Source of the DNA: Streptomyces sp. NBC_01142
Lineage (GTDB): Bacteria > Actinomycetota > Actinomycetes > Streptomycetales > Streptomycetaceae
Direction of reading: 5' to 3'
DNA: 64,000 nucleotides
NCBI RefSeq assembly: GCF_026341125.1
Contig: NZ_JAPEOR010000003.1
Span: 248,001 to 312,000 of the forward strand
Shown in pieces: positions 1 through 9,230 of the stretch. The number at the start of each line of letters is the position of its first letter. Within the stretch, counting starts at the first letter, position 1. The position numbers and the translations under genes are program-made. The notes below the pieces were generated by a model that did not search any database, was not told where the DNA came from, and saw only the letters and a list, made by a program, of their open reading frames with translations.

Positions 1-80
1 GCCGGGCCGAACGCGCTGTCCTGCGTGCTCCAGACGTACAGCGTGGGCACCTCGACGACGCCGATAGCGCCGTCGGGGCG
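1..80 (-). pseudogene. Alpha/beta-hydrolase fragment, cut by window edge
   Basis: Reading the minus strand from base 80 to base 1 gives one open frame containing VEVPTLYVWSTQDSAFGP. This resembles the late beta-strand segment of alpha/beta-hydrolase fold enzymes (VPTLYVWS.D..), which carries the catalytic acid region. The frame loses this resemblance to the right of about base 80, where a DUF429-like fragment begins on the opposite strand. I read it as the body of a hydrolase whose N-terminal part was replaced at a rearrangement junction. It runs out of the window, so intactness of the C-terminus is unknown. The family call rests on a short stretch. Confidence 0.4.
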
Positions 81-313
81 AGCACATCGTCGGCTCGGTC
101 GAGGTGGGCTTGGGGTTGGCCCTCCCCGAGGCGGTGCGCGGGCAGTGTGTCGACAGCCACGACCATCTCGACGCGTTGGTCTGTGCCCTGGTTGCTCGCG
201 CCGTCCTGGTCGGGGCCACTCTGTGGCCGCGTTCTCCGGACGAGCGCGCGGCCGCTGGGCAGGAGGGCTGGATCCACCTGCCCGGTACGGATCTGGCGGC
301 CCTCCGCCACTGA
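68..313 (+). pseudogene. C-terminal fragment of a DUF429 family protein
   Basis: The frame is open from just after a TAG at 65-67 to a TGA at 311-313. It encodes GLGLALPEAVRGQ followed by DALVCALVARA and EGWIHLP, the usual C-terminal signature of DUF429 proteins, a predicted RNase H-fold nuclease family. Such proteins are normally about 250 residues, but only about 80 are present and the N-terminal catalytic half is absent. A GTG at 104 could act as a start, but I see no convincing ribosome site. Upstream sequence reads as a different gene on the other strand, so this is best explained as a truncated relic. Confidence 0.5.
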
Positions 314-678
314 CGGCTGAATTGGGGTTGCCCTGACGGAGGTTGGCGGATACCAATAAAGACAATGCCAACCGTCAAGTGCGGTTGACTTTCCTCGGGT
401 ACGGTCGCGCTCGCGACCGTACCCGGCATCCCCGGCCCCACCGAGCGGCGTTCCTGTCTGCCGATCGCGCTCATTCGGTCGCCTTGGCCGCTCCTGCTGG
501 TCCGGTTCTCTTTGTTCGGGATGCCGAGCAAAAGGACCAGGGCCGTGTCGCGGCTACGACGGGCGCAGACACGGATCAAGGGCACCCGAGGGGTCGTCGC
601 CGTCCTGAAGGCAGGGTCGCGGGGTCTGGCACACGCTCCCCCAGACACCCCCCAGGGTCTGTCGCGGGGGCCGACCGG
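314..678. other. Intergenic stretch with a short conserved peptide relic
   Basis: No credible gene is visible here. Positions 325-399 match 15696-15770 in nucleotide sequence. In both copies the shared frame reads GLP.RRLADT.KD....RQVRL.FLG, and many base differences between the copies fall in synonymous third positions. This copy has an in-frame TGA at 334-336. The rest of the stretch shows no family I recognise. Confidence 0.35.
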
Positions 679-1329
679 TCAGGTGTTGTCCGCCTCGTCC
701 TCCCGGGCGGCGTCCCGGGCGAGCGCGGCGAGGTCCGGAAGCAGCCCGGCCAATTCCTCCAGCAGCTTGTCCAGGTCCACGATCTCGGGCAGCGGGTACA
801 CGAAGCACGCCCCGTTCTCCCTGAACGAGACCGCCGGTCCGGCGAACCTCACCAGACGCTTCGGCAGATCCGAGGCGTAGAACCGCTCGGCCGTCCCCGC
901 GGAGTCGTCGCTCATCGTCAGGTACGGCAGATCCTTGGGGAAGGTCAGATTGAGCTCCGCCGCACTCCAGTGGCGCTCCAGACGTAGGTTCGGTCCGCTG
1001 CCCCGAAGGTCGAAGCACACGATCAGCCAGTGCTGGTCCCTGCGCGAAATCTGCTCGTAGCGACTGTCGACGGTGACCTGGTGGTCGCTGAGCGGGCCGG
1101 TAACGGTGATTCCGTGCCGCGTTCGCAACAGCCAGGGGAAGTGGCCCGCGTACCCGGCCCACTCCTCTCCGTCCTTGCCGCGCTCGATTCGCTGCCAGCC
1201 GGGACGGGCGGCCAGGACGCGCATCGCCCGCTCCGCCTTGCCGACCCGGCGAGCGGTACGGACCGCGAAGGTGAGTCCGATCAGGGACGGGGCCAAGATG
1301 ACGGCGAAACCAATGATCCAGCCCACCAC
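679..1329 (-). CDS. Membrane-anchored hypothetical protein
   Basis: This 216-residue protein starts at a GTG with AAGGA five bases upstream. One hydrophobic N-terminal segment (about residues 3-24, GWIIGFAVILAPSLIGLTFA) is followed by a basic stretch and a soluble domain rich in charged and aromatic residues. The C-terminus is acidic and Leu-rich (DLDKLLEELAGLLPDLAALA), possibly helical. I do not recognise the family. It probably sits on the cytoplasmic face held by one membrane helix, since no lipobox or clear cleavage site is present. It stands alone between gene relics, so context says nothing about its role. Confidence 0.65.
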   Translation of the reverse strand: MVGWIIGFAVILAPSLIGLTFAVRTARRVGKAERAMRVLAARPGWQRIERGKDGEEWAGYAGHFPWLLRTRHGITVTGPLSDHQVTVDSRYEQISRRDQHWLIVCFDLRGSGPNLRLERHWSAAELNLTFPKDLPYLTMSDDSAGTAERFYASDLPKRLVRFAGPAVSFRENGACFVYPLPEIVDLDKLLEELAGLLPDLAALARDAAREDEADNT

Positions 1330-1420
1330 ATACGTCCTTTCGCTCCACCCCGGGAAGTCCGTTCGCCCGCATCTTCACGCAGCGGGTCGCCGCAGGACAT
1401 CGGTGAAACTACGTAAAGGG

Positions 1421-1663
1421 CTACGGAGACCGCGTGTTCACACCCTGCCGCCGAAGAAGACCTGAACCTCCCGGACTGGGTCGGCTGGAGCGGTCGGCCG
1501 GGCCTGCATCTCCCTCGGCTCGCCGGCGGCGGATCCATCTGTGGGCCGTGACGCGGGAGATGCCCATCTCGGCTGCGACATATGGGATGGGGCGGCCGGC
1601 GCAGACACATTGGACGAGCCGCCGCCTGCCGTGAACGGTCAGCCGGGCATTACGGTGGGACAC
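1421..1663 (-). mobile_element. IS481-type transposase N-terminal remnant
   Basis: The frame begins MSHRNARLTVHGRRRLVQ and continues through VAAEMGISRVTAHRWIRR and AEGDAGPADRSSRP. This is the N-terminal helix-turn-helix of IS481 family transposases, which recognises element ends. After about residue 62 the match stops and the frame ends by residue 80, so the DDE catalytic domain (normally to about 320 residues) is missing. I found no inverted repeats around it. It is a dead fragment in a region with other broken genes. Confidence 0.7.
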
Positions 1664-1867
1664 GGAGGCCGGACCGGAAAGCTACCTGGTCGAATGACGC
1701 CCCCCACGGACCGTGCAGTCGGCTCCCGCCGGGGATGATGACGTTTCTATGAACGTATCGGCTGGTTGTGCAGGCAAGGTTGCGGAGGAGCGACCACTCG
1801 GGAATGATCACGCGGACTTGTTGGGAATGGAGACGCGCCGGTACCGGCGTGGGACGAGACGGCGACG

Positions 1868-4738
1868 ATGCTGATCGGCAGAGCTGACGAACTGAAGCGG
1901 CTCATCTCGGCGATCGGCAGTCTGGGGCAGGACGGCGTTCCCGCTGTCGTAGACATCGCCGGAGACGTCGGCATGGGGAAGAGTCGGCTGCTGAGCGAGC
2001 TCTGTGCGCGGGCGAGGCAGGGTGGGCTGACCGTGCTGCGCGGCAGGGCCACGGAGTACGAGCAGCACACTCCGTTCCAGACGTTCACGGACGCGTTCGC
2101 CGACGTCGATCGTGCCTGTCTCGACTCGGATGCCGTGCCCGAGGCGGCGGCAACGGTACTGCGCGGAGCCGACAGTGTGCAGGGCTCCGCGTCGGGTTCG
2201 GGCAACCGTGACCGGTTCGGCCTCTATCGCGCCGTCGCGGAAGTGCTGACCAGGCTCGGGGAGCACAGCGGGTTGGTGATGGCCCTGGACGACCTGCACT
2301 GGGCGGATCCCGCGTCTTTGGAGTTGTTGGACCATGTCATCCGGCATCCGGTGGGCGGCCGGGTGCTTCTGGTCGTGGCCCGACGAGAACGGCAGACGCC
2401 GCACTCCCTTGCCGCTGCTCTGACACGCGGTGTCGACAGTGGGGCCGTACTGCGCATGGCGCTGCGACCGCTGCCCGAGCAGGAGTCGATCGAGGCGCTT
2501 GCCTCCGACCTGCCACCGGTCGACGCGAGGGAGATCTATGAATCCAGCGAGGGCAACCCGCTGTACCTCCACTGCCTTCTGCACGCCTACCGGCATGGCG
2601 CGTCGTCGCGCGGCACCACCGTCCGGACCCACGACGACACCGCGTCCGGAGTGCCGAGCGGACTGGGATCCCTGCTCCTGGACGAACTGACTGCGCTGAC
2701 CGCGACGCAGCGCCGTACCGTCGAGGCAGTGGCGGTCCTCGGCGACCATGCCACGCCCGCAATGCTGAGCCTGACGACCGGACACACCACGCCGGAGGAA
2801 CTCGACGACTGCATCGGTGCACTGGCGCGGCGCGATCTGCTGCGCAGGGGGTCCGACGGCCGCTGGACACTGCGCCACCCGCTGCTGCGGGCACTGGTCT
2901 ACGAGCACACGGCCGCACCACGCCGTGCCGAGATCCACCGCGGCGCGGCGGACGAACTGGCCCGGGCAGGTGCCTCCGCCGCCGAGCGTGCTCATCACGT
3001 CGAGCGGTCGCTGGCCGGCTGGGATCCCGTGTCGGCGGCCGTGTTGAGTGAGGCGGCCGCCCAGTGCGCCCACACGGCGCCCGCGACGGCCGCTCATCTG
3101 CTGGACGTCGTCCTCCGGCTCATGCCGGACACGCCCGCCTGCGCACAGCAGCGTGGAGAGTTGACGCTGGCGCGCGCCAGAGCACTCGGTGTGGGCGGCA
3201 GCCTGCGGGAAAGCCGTGACCTGCTCCACACTCTGATCAGTAGGTCCGGGCAGGACGACGCATCGCTGCGCAGGGACGCGATAGCGCTGTGCGCCATGAT
3301 GGAACGGCTTCTCGGACACTCCCCGGAGGCGACAGCCCTGCTGCAGCGGGAACTGACCCGCAGTCCCGGCCCCGAGCCCCGCCAGGCGGTCTCCTTGGGA
3401 CTCGCGCTGGGCATGGCCGCCCTGAACACCGTCTCCTACCCCGACGCACGTGACGAGATCGAGCGGACGCTCGCGGTGGCCCGCTCCCACGGCGACCTCA
3501 TGGGAGAGATGGGGGCCTTGGCGCTGGGGTCGTTGGGAGAGGCATACGAAGGGGAGACGGCGGCGGCCCGTCGGCTCGCCGATGCCGCCGCCGGGCTCGC
3601 AGACGGTCTGACCGACCCCAACCTCACGGAACTGTGCGAGTCGCTGGTGTGGCTGGCCTGGGCGGAAGCCCTGCTCGAGCGCTATGCCGACGCGGAACGC
3701 CACGCCGACCGGGGTCTGGACATCGCCCGCCGCAGCGGTCAGGTCCACGTCCTGCCACACCTGCTGAGCAGCAAGGCCTTCGTGCACCTCAACACCTGTC
3801 GGCTGCCGTCGGCCCTGGAGTCGGCCGAGGAGGCGGAATCCGTCGCACGAGCCATTGGCAGCAGTGATCTCCTGGCCTTCACTCTGTGCTTCAAGGCGCT
3901 GATCCTTCTCCTGCGCTGCCCGCTGGGCGACACCAGGGCCCTGACGACCGCAGAGGAGGCCGTGGCTGCGGCCGGCGGAAGCGGCCACTGGTGGGCGTCG
4001 TTGGCCAGGTGCGTGCTCGGCCACACGGCGCACGTGAGCGGCGACCCGCACCGTGCGCAGGACGCCATCCTGAAGGCCGGCGGTCCCGAACTACTTGGAC
4101 TGCAGCCCTCCGTACGCCCTGGCCAGCTGGAAACCCTGGTAGGCACCGCCATCGCGGTCGGCGACGCCGATCAGGCCGCGCACTGGGCCGCACAAGCCGT
4201 CGAGGAAGCCGACCGGATGGGTCTTCACGGTCAGCGCGGGGCGGCACTGCGCGCCGAGGCGGCGCTCGCCCAGCACCACGGTGACAGCCGCGCGGCCGCA
4301 CACCTCTTCGAGCGTGCCGCGCAGGCGTACGCGCCGTCCGGTGCGACGCTCTGGGAGGCGTACTCCCTGCTGCTGGCGACTACCCAGGCGCAGGCCGCCG
4401 GCGACGGTCCGCGCGCCGTCGCGATGTGGGAGCGGGCCCGCCGTCTCGCCGACGACGGCGGCGCGCGCCTGCTGTCCGACCTGGCCTCGATGGTGCGCCC
4501 CCAGGCCGAGGAAACCTTGCGCGCACCCACGGAGCTCGACCAACTGACCACACGTGAACGGGAGATTGCCGAACTCGTTGCCGAAGGACTGAGCAACCAA
4601 GCCATCGCGATGAAGCTGTACCTCAGCCGCCGCACGGTCGAGACCCACCTGTCGGCCATCTACCGGAAGACCTCCGTGCCGTCCCGCTCGGCACTGGCAG
4701 GCCTCATGACGCGTGCGGCCCTCGGCCGTCGCGCGTGA
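1868..4738 (+). CDS. LAL-type LuxR family regulator (AAA ATPase + LuxR HTH)
   Basis: A 956-residue regulator of the large ATP-binding LuxR (LAL/MalT-like) type. The N-terminus carries a STAND/AAA domain with a Walker A motif GDVGMGKS at about residues 32-39 and a Walker B-like LVMALDDLHWAD near residue 140. The middle is long and helical, Ala/Leu-rich and compatible with TPR-like repeats. The last 65 residues form a LuxR helix-turn-helix (LTTREREIAELVAEGLSNQA, then SRRTVETHLSAIYRK). Family members bind DNA when a ligand or partner triggers nucleotide-driven oligomerisation, and often control secondary metabolism or sugar use. No biosynthetic cluster adjoins it; the nearest genes are the kinase fusions, convergent on the other strand. 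The ATG start has only a weak ribosome site. Confidence 0.9.
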   Translation: MLIGRADELKRLISAIGSLGQDGVPAVVDIAGDVGMGKSRLLSELCARARQGGLTVLRGRATEYEQHTPFQTFTDAFADVDRACLDSDAVPEAAATVLRGADSVQGSASGSGNRDRFGLYRAVAEVLTRLGEHSGLVMALDDLHWADPASLELLDHVIRHPVGGRVLLVVARRERQTPHSLAAALTRGVDSGAVLRMALRPLPEQESIEALASDLPPVDAREIYESSEGNPLYLHCLLHAYRHGASSRGTTVRTHDDTASGVPSGLGSLLLDELTALTATQRRTVEAVAVLGDHATPAMLSLTTGHTTPEELDDCIGALARRDLLRRGSDGRWTLRHPLLRALVYEHTAAPRRAEIHRGAADELARAGASAAERAHHVERSLAGWDPVSAAVLSEAAAQCAHTAPATAAHLLDVVLRLMPDTPACAQQRGELTLARARALGVGGSLRESRDLLHTLISRSGQDDASLRRDAIALCAMMERLLGHSPEATALLQRELTRSPGPEPRQAVSLGLALGMAALNTVSYPDARDEIERTLAVARSHGDLMGEMGALALGSLGEAYEGETAAARRLADAAAGLADGLTDPNLTELCESLVWLAWAEALLERYADAERHADRGLDIARRSGQVHVLPHLLSSKAFVHLNTCRLPSALESAEEAESVARAIGSSDLLAFTLCFKALILLLRCPLGDTRALTTAEEAVAAAGGSGHWWASLARCVLGHTAHVSGDPHRAQDAILKAGGPELLGLQPSVRPGQLETLVGTAIAVGDADQAAHWAAQAVEEADRMGLHGQRGAALRAEAALAQHHGDSRAAAHLFERAAQAYAPSGATLWEAYSLLLATTQAQAAGDGPRAVAMWERARRLADDGGARLLSDLASMVRPQAEETLRAPTELDQLTTREREIAELVAEGLSNQAIAMKLYLSRRTVETHLSAIYRKTSVPSRSALAGLMTRAALGRRA

Positions 4739-4771
4739 ACAACGCACCACAGTCGAGGCACGACGCGTGGC

Positions 4772-6943
4772 TCAGGCCGTGGCGTCCCGGTAGTCGCCGA
4801 GGCAGCGGAAGGCGCCCCCAGTCGCCCGGAACAGGTACATCGCGTCCGTGTAGCGGTAGGTGGACGAGTCGAAGCGCAGCCGTTTGGTGCTCCCCCGGTA
4901 GTCGGTCTCGCGCAACCGGCCCACGATCGCGCCCCGTTCCGCGCGCGACGCGCCCAGCGCCGTCATGGCGCGGGCCACGAAGAGCGTCGCGTCGTAGGCC
5001 TCGGCGGAGTACCAGAGCGGCGCGGTGCCGAAGCGTGCGCGGTAGGCGGTGACGAACGACTTCGCGGCCGTCACCCGGGTCGGATCGAGGAAGGCGGTGG
5101 CGAACACCCAGCCCTCGGCGGCGTCGCCCGCCGAGGCGAGGAAGCGGGAGTCGAGGGCGCGCTGGGTGGCCAGCCGCGCACCCGAGTAGCCGGCGGAGCG
5201 CAGCGCGCGGGCCAGCCGCGCCGCCCGCGCGTACCCGCCGGCGAACACCACCGCGTCCGCTCCGGCATCCGTCACCGACTCCGCGAGGGCACGGAAGTCG
5301 TCGGCCGAGTCGTCCTCGGCGGCGAGGGTGCGCCGGACCGTGGTGCGCTGCCCGGATCGCACGGCCTCGTCGACGCCCGCGCACAGACGCCAGCCGACGT
5401 CGCCCTCGGCGGCGTCGTCGATCAGCATCGTGTTGTGGGCCCCGGCGATGCGGACGAGGTACGCGGCGACCGGCGCCGCCAGGGTCGTGTCGCTGGGGCG
5501 GGTGGCCGCGTACACCCGGTAGGTGGTGAGGGACACATCGTCGAGTCCGACCGACACGGAGACCATCGGGAGCAGTGCCTGCTGGTAGAGGCCAAGGGTG
5601 GCCTTCGCACAGGCATCGGTGGTCGGCCCGAGCACGGCGCGGACCCGCTCGTCGGCCGCCAGTCGCCGGGCGACCCGGCGCGACCGGGACGCGCTGCCTG
5701 CGTCGTCGTGCACCTGGAGTGTCAGGTCGAAGCCGCGGCCGGCGCGGGAGTTGAAGTGGTCGACGGCGAGCCGTACGCCGTTCTCGTGGGCCCGGCCCGT
5801 CGTTCGGCCGCCGCCGCTCAGGTCGGCATGCAGGGCGACCACCAGCCGCGGCAGCCGCGCCTCGGCGCCGTCCGTTGCCGAGGCGCGGCCGGGGCGGTTC
5901 GCCGTCCACCAGGCCGCCGTTCCGCCGGCCGCCAGGACCCCGGCGGCCGAGCCCAGTGCCAGGAAGCGGCGGCGCGTGGCGCCTCCCGGGCTGACGGCCG
6001 TCTCGTTGCCGGGCGGTGCGTCGGTTGCCGTTGCCCCGGACACCTCGGTCGCCTCGACGGCGGGCAGGGCGAGCACGGCGGCCGAACGGCGCGCGATCAG
6101 CTGGATCAGGGACTCCGGCAGCCAGCCCCCGCCCTCGCCCGCACCGTCCAGGGCCCGCCGTACCTCGGCCACGGCCGGCCGGGAGCCGGGCTCCTTCACC
6201 AGGCACCCCCGCAGCAGCGGCAGCAACGGCTCCGGTACGCCGTCCAGGTCCGGCTCGTCGTGGACCGTGCGCATCAACATCCCGGCCGCGGAGCCCCGCC
6301 CGAAAGGGCGCTCGCCCGTCACGGCGTACGCCAGCAGACAGCCGAGTGAGAAGATGTCACTGGCCGGCCCGATCTCCCGGCCCCTGCCCAGGGCCTGTTC
6401 GGGGGAGAGGAATCCGGGGGAGCCGACCACCATCCCGCTGGCGGTGAGCGCGGTGTCCTCCGGCATCCGGGCGATACCGAAGTCGATCAGCCGGGGTCCG
6501 TCGACCGCGAGCAGCAGATTGCCGGGCTTGACGTCCCGGTGCACAAGACCCGCCCCGTGCACCGAGTCCAGCGCCTCGGCCAGCCGCGCCCCCAGGACGC
6601 GGGCGGTCCCGCACGGCAGCGGGCCGCACTGCTCCACCGCCTCCGCCAGTGAGGGCCCCGGCACGAACGCCGTGGCGAGCCACGGAGACTCAGCGTCCGG
6701 GTCCGCGTCGAGCAGCGGCACCACCCAGGGGCTGGTGACCCTGCCCGCCGTCTCCACCTCCCGGCGGAAACGGGCCCGGAATCCCGTGTCGTCCGCGTGC
6801 GCCGCGCGGATCACCTTCACCGCGGCGAGCGCGCCTCCGGGGGTGCGGGCCAGGTACACCACGCCCATGCCGCCCGCGCCCAGCCGTCGCAGCAGCCGAT
6901 AGCCCGCGATCCTGGCCGGGTCGGCGCCGCGCAACGGCTCCAT
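4772..6943 (-). CDS. Ser/Thr kinase fused to a type I periplasmic-binding sensor domain
   Basis: A 723-residue protein with an N-terminal Hanks-type kinase: glycine loop GAGGMG (22-27), lysine in AAVKV (about 43), catalytic HRDVKPGN (135-142) and DFG (154-156). After a linker comes RRRFLAL (324-330) and one hydrophobic segment to about residue 346, then an extracytoplasmic domain of about 350 residues resembling branched-chain amino-acid-binding receptors (Peripla_BP_6; e.g. VLGPTTDACAKATLG, GADAVVFAGGYARAARLARA). It should therefore sense a small molecule outside and phosphorylate proteins inside; the ligand is unknown. It begins 10 bases after the stop of a homologous kinase gene, and both proteins start MEPLR, pointing to tandem duplication and co-transcription. 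Confidence 0.88.
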   Translation of the reverse strand: MEPLRGADPARIAGYRLLRRLGAGGMGVVYLARTPGGALAAVKVIRAAHADDTGFRARFRREVETAGRVTSPWVVPLLDADPDAESPWLATAFVPGPSLAEAVEQCGPLPCGTARVLGARLAEALDSVHGAGLVHRDVKPGNLLLAVDGPRLIDFGIARMPEDTALTASGMVVGSPGFLSPEQALGRGREIGPASDIFSLGCLLAYAVTGERPFGRGSAAGMLMRTVHDEPDLDGVPEPLLPLLRGCLVKEPGSRPAVAEVRRALDGAGEGGGWLPESLIQLIARRSAAVLALPAVEATEVSGATATDAPPGNETAVSPGGATRRRFLALGSAAGVLAAGGTAAWWTANRPGRASATDGAEARLPRLVVALHADLSGGGRTTGRAHENGVRLAVDHFNSRAGRGFDLTLQVHDDAGSASRSRRVARRLAADERVRAVLGPTTDACAKATLGLYQQALLPMVSVSVGLDDVSLTTYRVYAATRPSDTTLAAPVAAYLVRIAGAHNTMLIDDAAEGDVGWRLCAGVDEAVRSGQRTTVRRTLAAEDDSADDFRALAESVTDAGADAVVFAGGYARAARLARALRSAGYSGARLATQRALDSRFLASAGDAAEGWVFATAFLDPTRVTAAKSFVTAYRARFGTAPLWYSAEAYDATLFVARAMTALGASRAERGAIVGRLRETDYRGSTKRLRFDSSTYRYTDAMYLFRATGGAFRCLGDYRDATA

Positions 6944-6953
6944 CAGCGTCCCA

Positions 6954-9230
6954 TCAGGTGGACACCTGGTAGGGCGCCACGCCCTGGTACGCGAACCGGC
7001 CGCCGTCGACCTTCCACAGGTACACCCCGCTGCCGTCGACGACCAGGGTCCCGGTCGTCTTGTCGAACGCGAAGTTCCTGGTGATCCCCTTGTACGTGGC
7101 CGAGCGCAGTGCCGTCGTCAGGTTCTGCCGGGTGCGGCGCCCGGCGGTCAGCGAGCCCAGACTCTTCACGGCGAGCTGCGCCACGTCGTACGTCTCGACG
7201 GCGTATCGCTCCGGCTCCGTGTCGAAACGCTTGCGGTAAGCGGCCCGGAACGCCTTCGCCTCGGGCGCCACGGTGGCGTCCATGACCGGGGCGACGATCA
7301 CCCAGCCGTCGGCCGCGTCCCCCGCGGCGGACAGGAACCGGGCGTCGAGCACCCCGTGCGCGGCGGCCCTGGCCCCCGGGAAGTCACGGTTGCTCAGTTC
7401 CCTGGCCAGCAGCGCGGCGCGGTCGTGATGGCCGGCGAAGACCACCGAATCGGCGCCCCCGTCCAGCAGGGCGTCCAGGGTCGGCCCGAAGTCGGTGCGC
7501 AACGCGCTGACCACCTTCGGCACGGCCGGCTGCCGTTCGTCCCGAAGGATCTTGGAGAGGGTGCTGCTGATCTCCCAGGCATAGGCGTCCGCCGCCCGGT
7601 CGTCGACGATCCCGACCGTGCGCGATTTCGCGGTGCCGCGCAGGTACGCGTCGAGGTAGAGAGGCAGGATCGTGTCCGTCACCCGGGCGTGCAGGAAGGA
7701 CCGACTGCCCATCACCCCCAGCACCGTGGCGCCGGGCGACACCGCGATCAGGGGCAGCGAGGCGGCGTCATACGTCGCCAGCGAGGCCAGGGCGGTGGCG
7801 TCCGTGGTGGGACCGATCACGGCCAGCACGGAACGGTCGGCGACGAGCTTCTGGGCCGCTTCGGGTGCCCGGGCCGGATCGCCGCCGTCGTCCACCGTCT
7901 TCACGGCGAGTGTGAAGGGTCTGTTCGCGCGGGAGTTGAACTCGTCGGCCGCGAGCCGCAGCCCCCGCTCCTGAGCCCTGCCGACCGCTTTCTGATCGCC
8001 GGTCAGGTCAGCGTGCAGACCGAGGGTGTGCACCGGACCGGTGGCCGTCGGGGCGGGGCCGTCGTTCTCGCCGTCACGGGAGAGCGCCCACCACGCGGCC
8101 AGTCCGCCCCCGGCCGTGACAGCCGCCGCGCCCCCGGTCAGGAGCAGGAAACGGCGTCTGCCGACCGCACGGGTCGGAGGCGGAGTGGCTGTGGTGTCCG
8201 TCGGCGCGGTGCCGGCGGACGCGGGGTCGGCCTCGGTGTCGTCGACGGCGGGCAGCGCGAGCCCGGCGGCCGACCGTTCCGCGATCAGCCGGACCAACGG
8301 CTCGGGGAGCCAGGCCTCATCGCGGGGGGCCCGCTCCTCTTCGCCGGGAATTTCATCCCCGGGAGCTTGTGGACGTACCGCCCGCAGGGCCTCCCGCGGG
8401 TCGGGGAGCGAGGCGGGCGACGAGGGTGTGGCGTCCGTGAGGGCCCCGGACAGAGCCTCGGCCGTGGGCCGCAGCTCCGGGTCCTTGTCCAGACAGCCGC
8501 CCACCACCTCGGCGAGCTCCGCCGGAACACCCTCCACGTCCGGCGTGTCGTGCACGGTGCGGTACAGCAGCGCGTCGAGCGACCCGGTACCGAACGGAGG
8601 GCGGCCGGTCGCCGCGAAGGCCAGCAAGCAGCCCAACGAGAAGACGTCTCCGGCCGGTCCCGGATCCCGCCCGCCCCGCGCCTGTTCCGGTGGCAGGAAT
8701 CCCGGCGTGCCGACGACGACACCGGTCGAGGTGAGCGCGGTGTCCTCGGGGTCACGGGCCACACCGAAGTCGATCAGCCGTGGTCCGTCGAGTGCCAGGA
8801 GCACATTGCCGGGCTTGACGTCCCGATGCACGAGACCTGCCGCGTGGAGCTCCCGCAGCGCCTCGGCGAGCCGTGCCCCCAGCATCCGCAGGCTCCGCAC
8901 CGGCATCGGCCCGTGCGCGGCGACGGCCTCGCCGAGCGAGGGGCCGGGGATGAACACGGTCGCCAGCCAGGGCTGCGCCGCCTCGGGGTCCGCGTCCACG
9001 AGGGACGCCACCCACGGGCTGGTCATCCGGCGGGCCGTGTCCGCCTCGCGCCGGAACCGCTCCCGGAAATCGGTGTCCTCGGCGTACTCGGCCTGGATCA
9101 CCTTCAGGGCGACCAGGGTTCCGCCGGCCGAGCGGGCCAGGTACACCACACCCATGCCACCCGCGCCGAGCCGTCCGAGCAGCCGGTGGCCCGCCAGCTT
9201 GGCGGGGTCGGAAGTACGCAGCGGTTCCAT
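6954..9230 (-). CDS. Ser/Thr kinase fused to a type I periplasmic-binding sensor domain (paralogue)
   Basis: A 758-residue paralogue of the next gene downstream. It has GAGGMG (22-27), ALKV (about 43), HRDVKPGN (135-142) and DFGVA (154-158), so all core kinase residues are present. The linker is longer and acidic. RRRFLLL (358-364) leads into a hydrophobic Gly/Ala segment to about residue 383. The remainder matches the amino-acid receptor fold (VIGPTTDATALASL, GADSVVFAGHHDRAALLA). An upstream in-frame start exists, but the ATG at 9230 is preferred because the family begins MEPLR and this ATG overlaps the preceding stop codon as TGATG. That coupling suggests it is made together with the lipoprotein encoded just upstream. 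Confidence 0.88.
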   Translation of the reverse strand: MEPLRTSDPAKLAGHRLLGRLGAGGMGVVYLARSAGGTLVALKVIQAEYAEDTDFRERFRREADTARRMTSPWVASLVDADPEAAQPWLATVFIPGPSLGEAVAAHGPMPVRSLRMLGARLAEALRELHAAGLVHRDVKPGNVLLALDGPRLIDFGVARDPEDTALTSTGVVVGTPGFLPPEQARGGRDPGPAGDVFSLGCLLAFAATGRPPFGTGSLDALLYRTVHDTPDVEGVPAELAEVVGGCLDKDPELRPTAEALSGALTDATPSSPASLPDPREALRAVRPQAPGDEIPGEEERAPRDEAWLPEPLVRLIAERSAAGLALPAVDDTEADPASAGTAPTDTTATPPPTRAVGRRRFLLLTGGAAAVTAGGGLAAWWALSRDGENDGPAPTATGPVHTLGLHADLTGDQKAVGRAQERGLRLAADEFNSRANRPFTLAVKTVDDGGDPARAPEAAQKLVADRSVLAVIGPTTDATALASLATYDAASLPLIAVSPGATVLGVMGSRSFLHARVTDTILPLYLDAYLRGTAKSRTVGIVDDRAADAYAWEISSTLSKILRDERQPAVPKVVSALRTDFGPTLDALLDGGADSVVFAGHHDRAALLARELSNRDFPGARAAAHGVLDARFLSAAGDAADGWVIVAPVMDATVAPEAKAFRAAYRKRFDTEPERYAVETYDVAQLAVKSLGSLTAGRRTRQNLTTALRSATYKGITRNFAFDKTTGTLVVDGSGVYLWKVDGGRFAYQGVAPYQVST

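Noticed and set aside
1808..4051. 747-codon open frame antisense to the LuxR regulator
   Set aside because: It lies opposite a gene with clear ATPase and LuxR motifs, has no recognisable domain, and is expected from high G+C codon bias.
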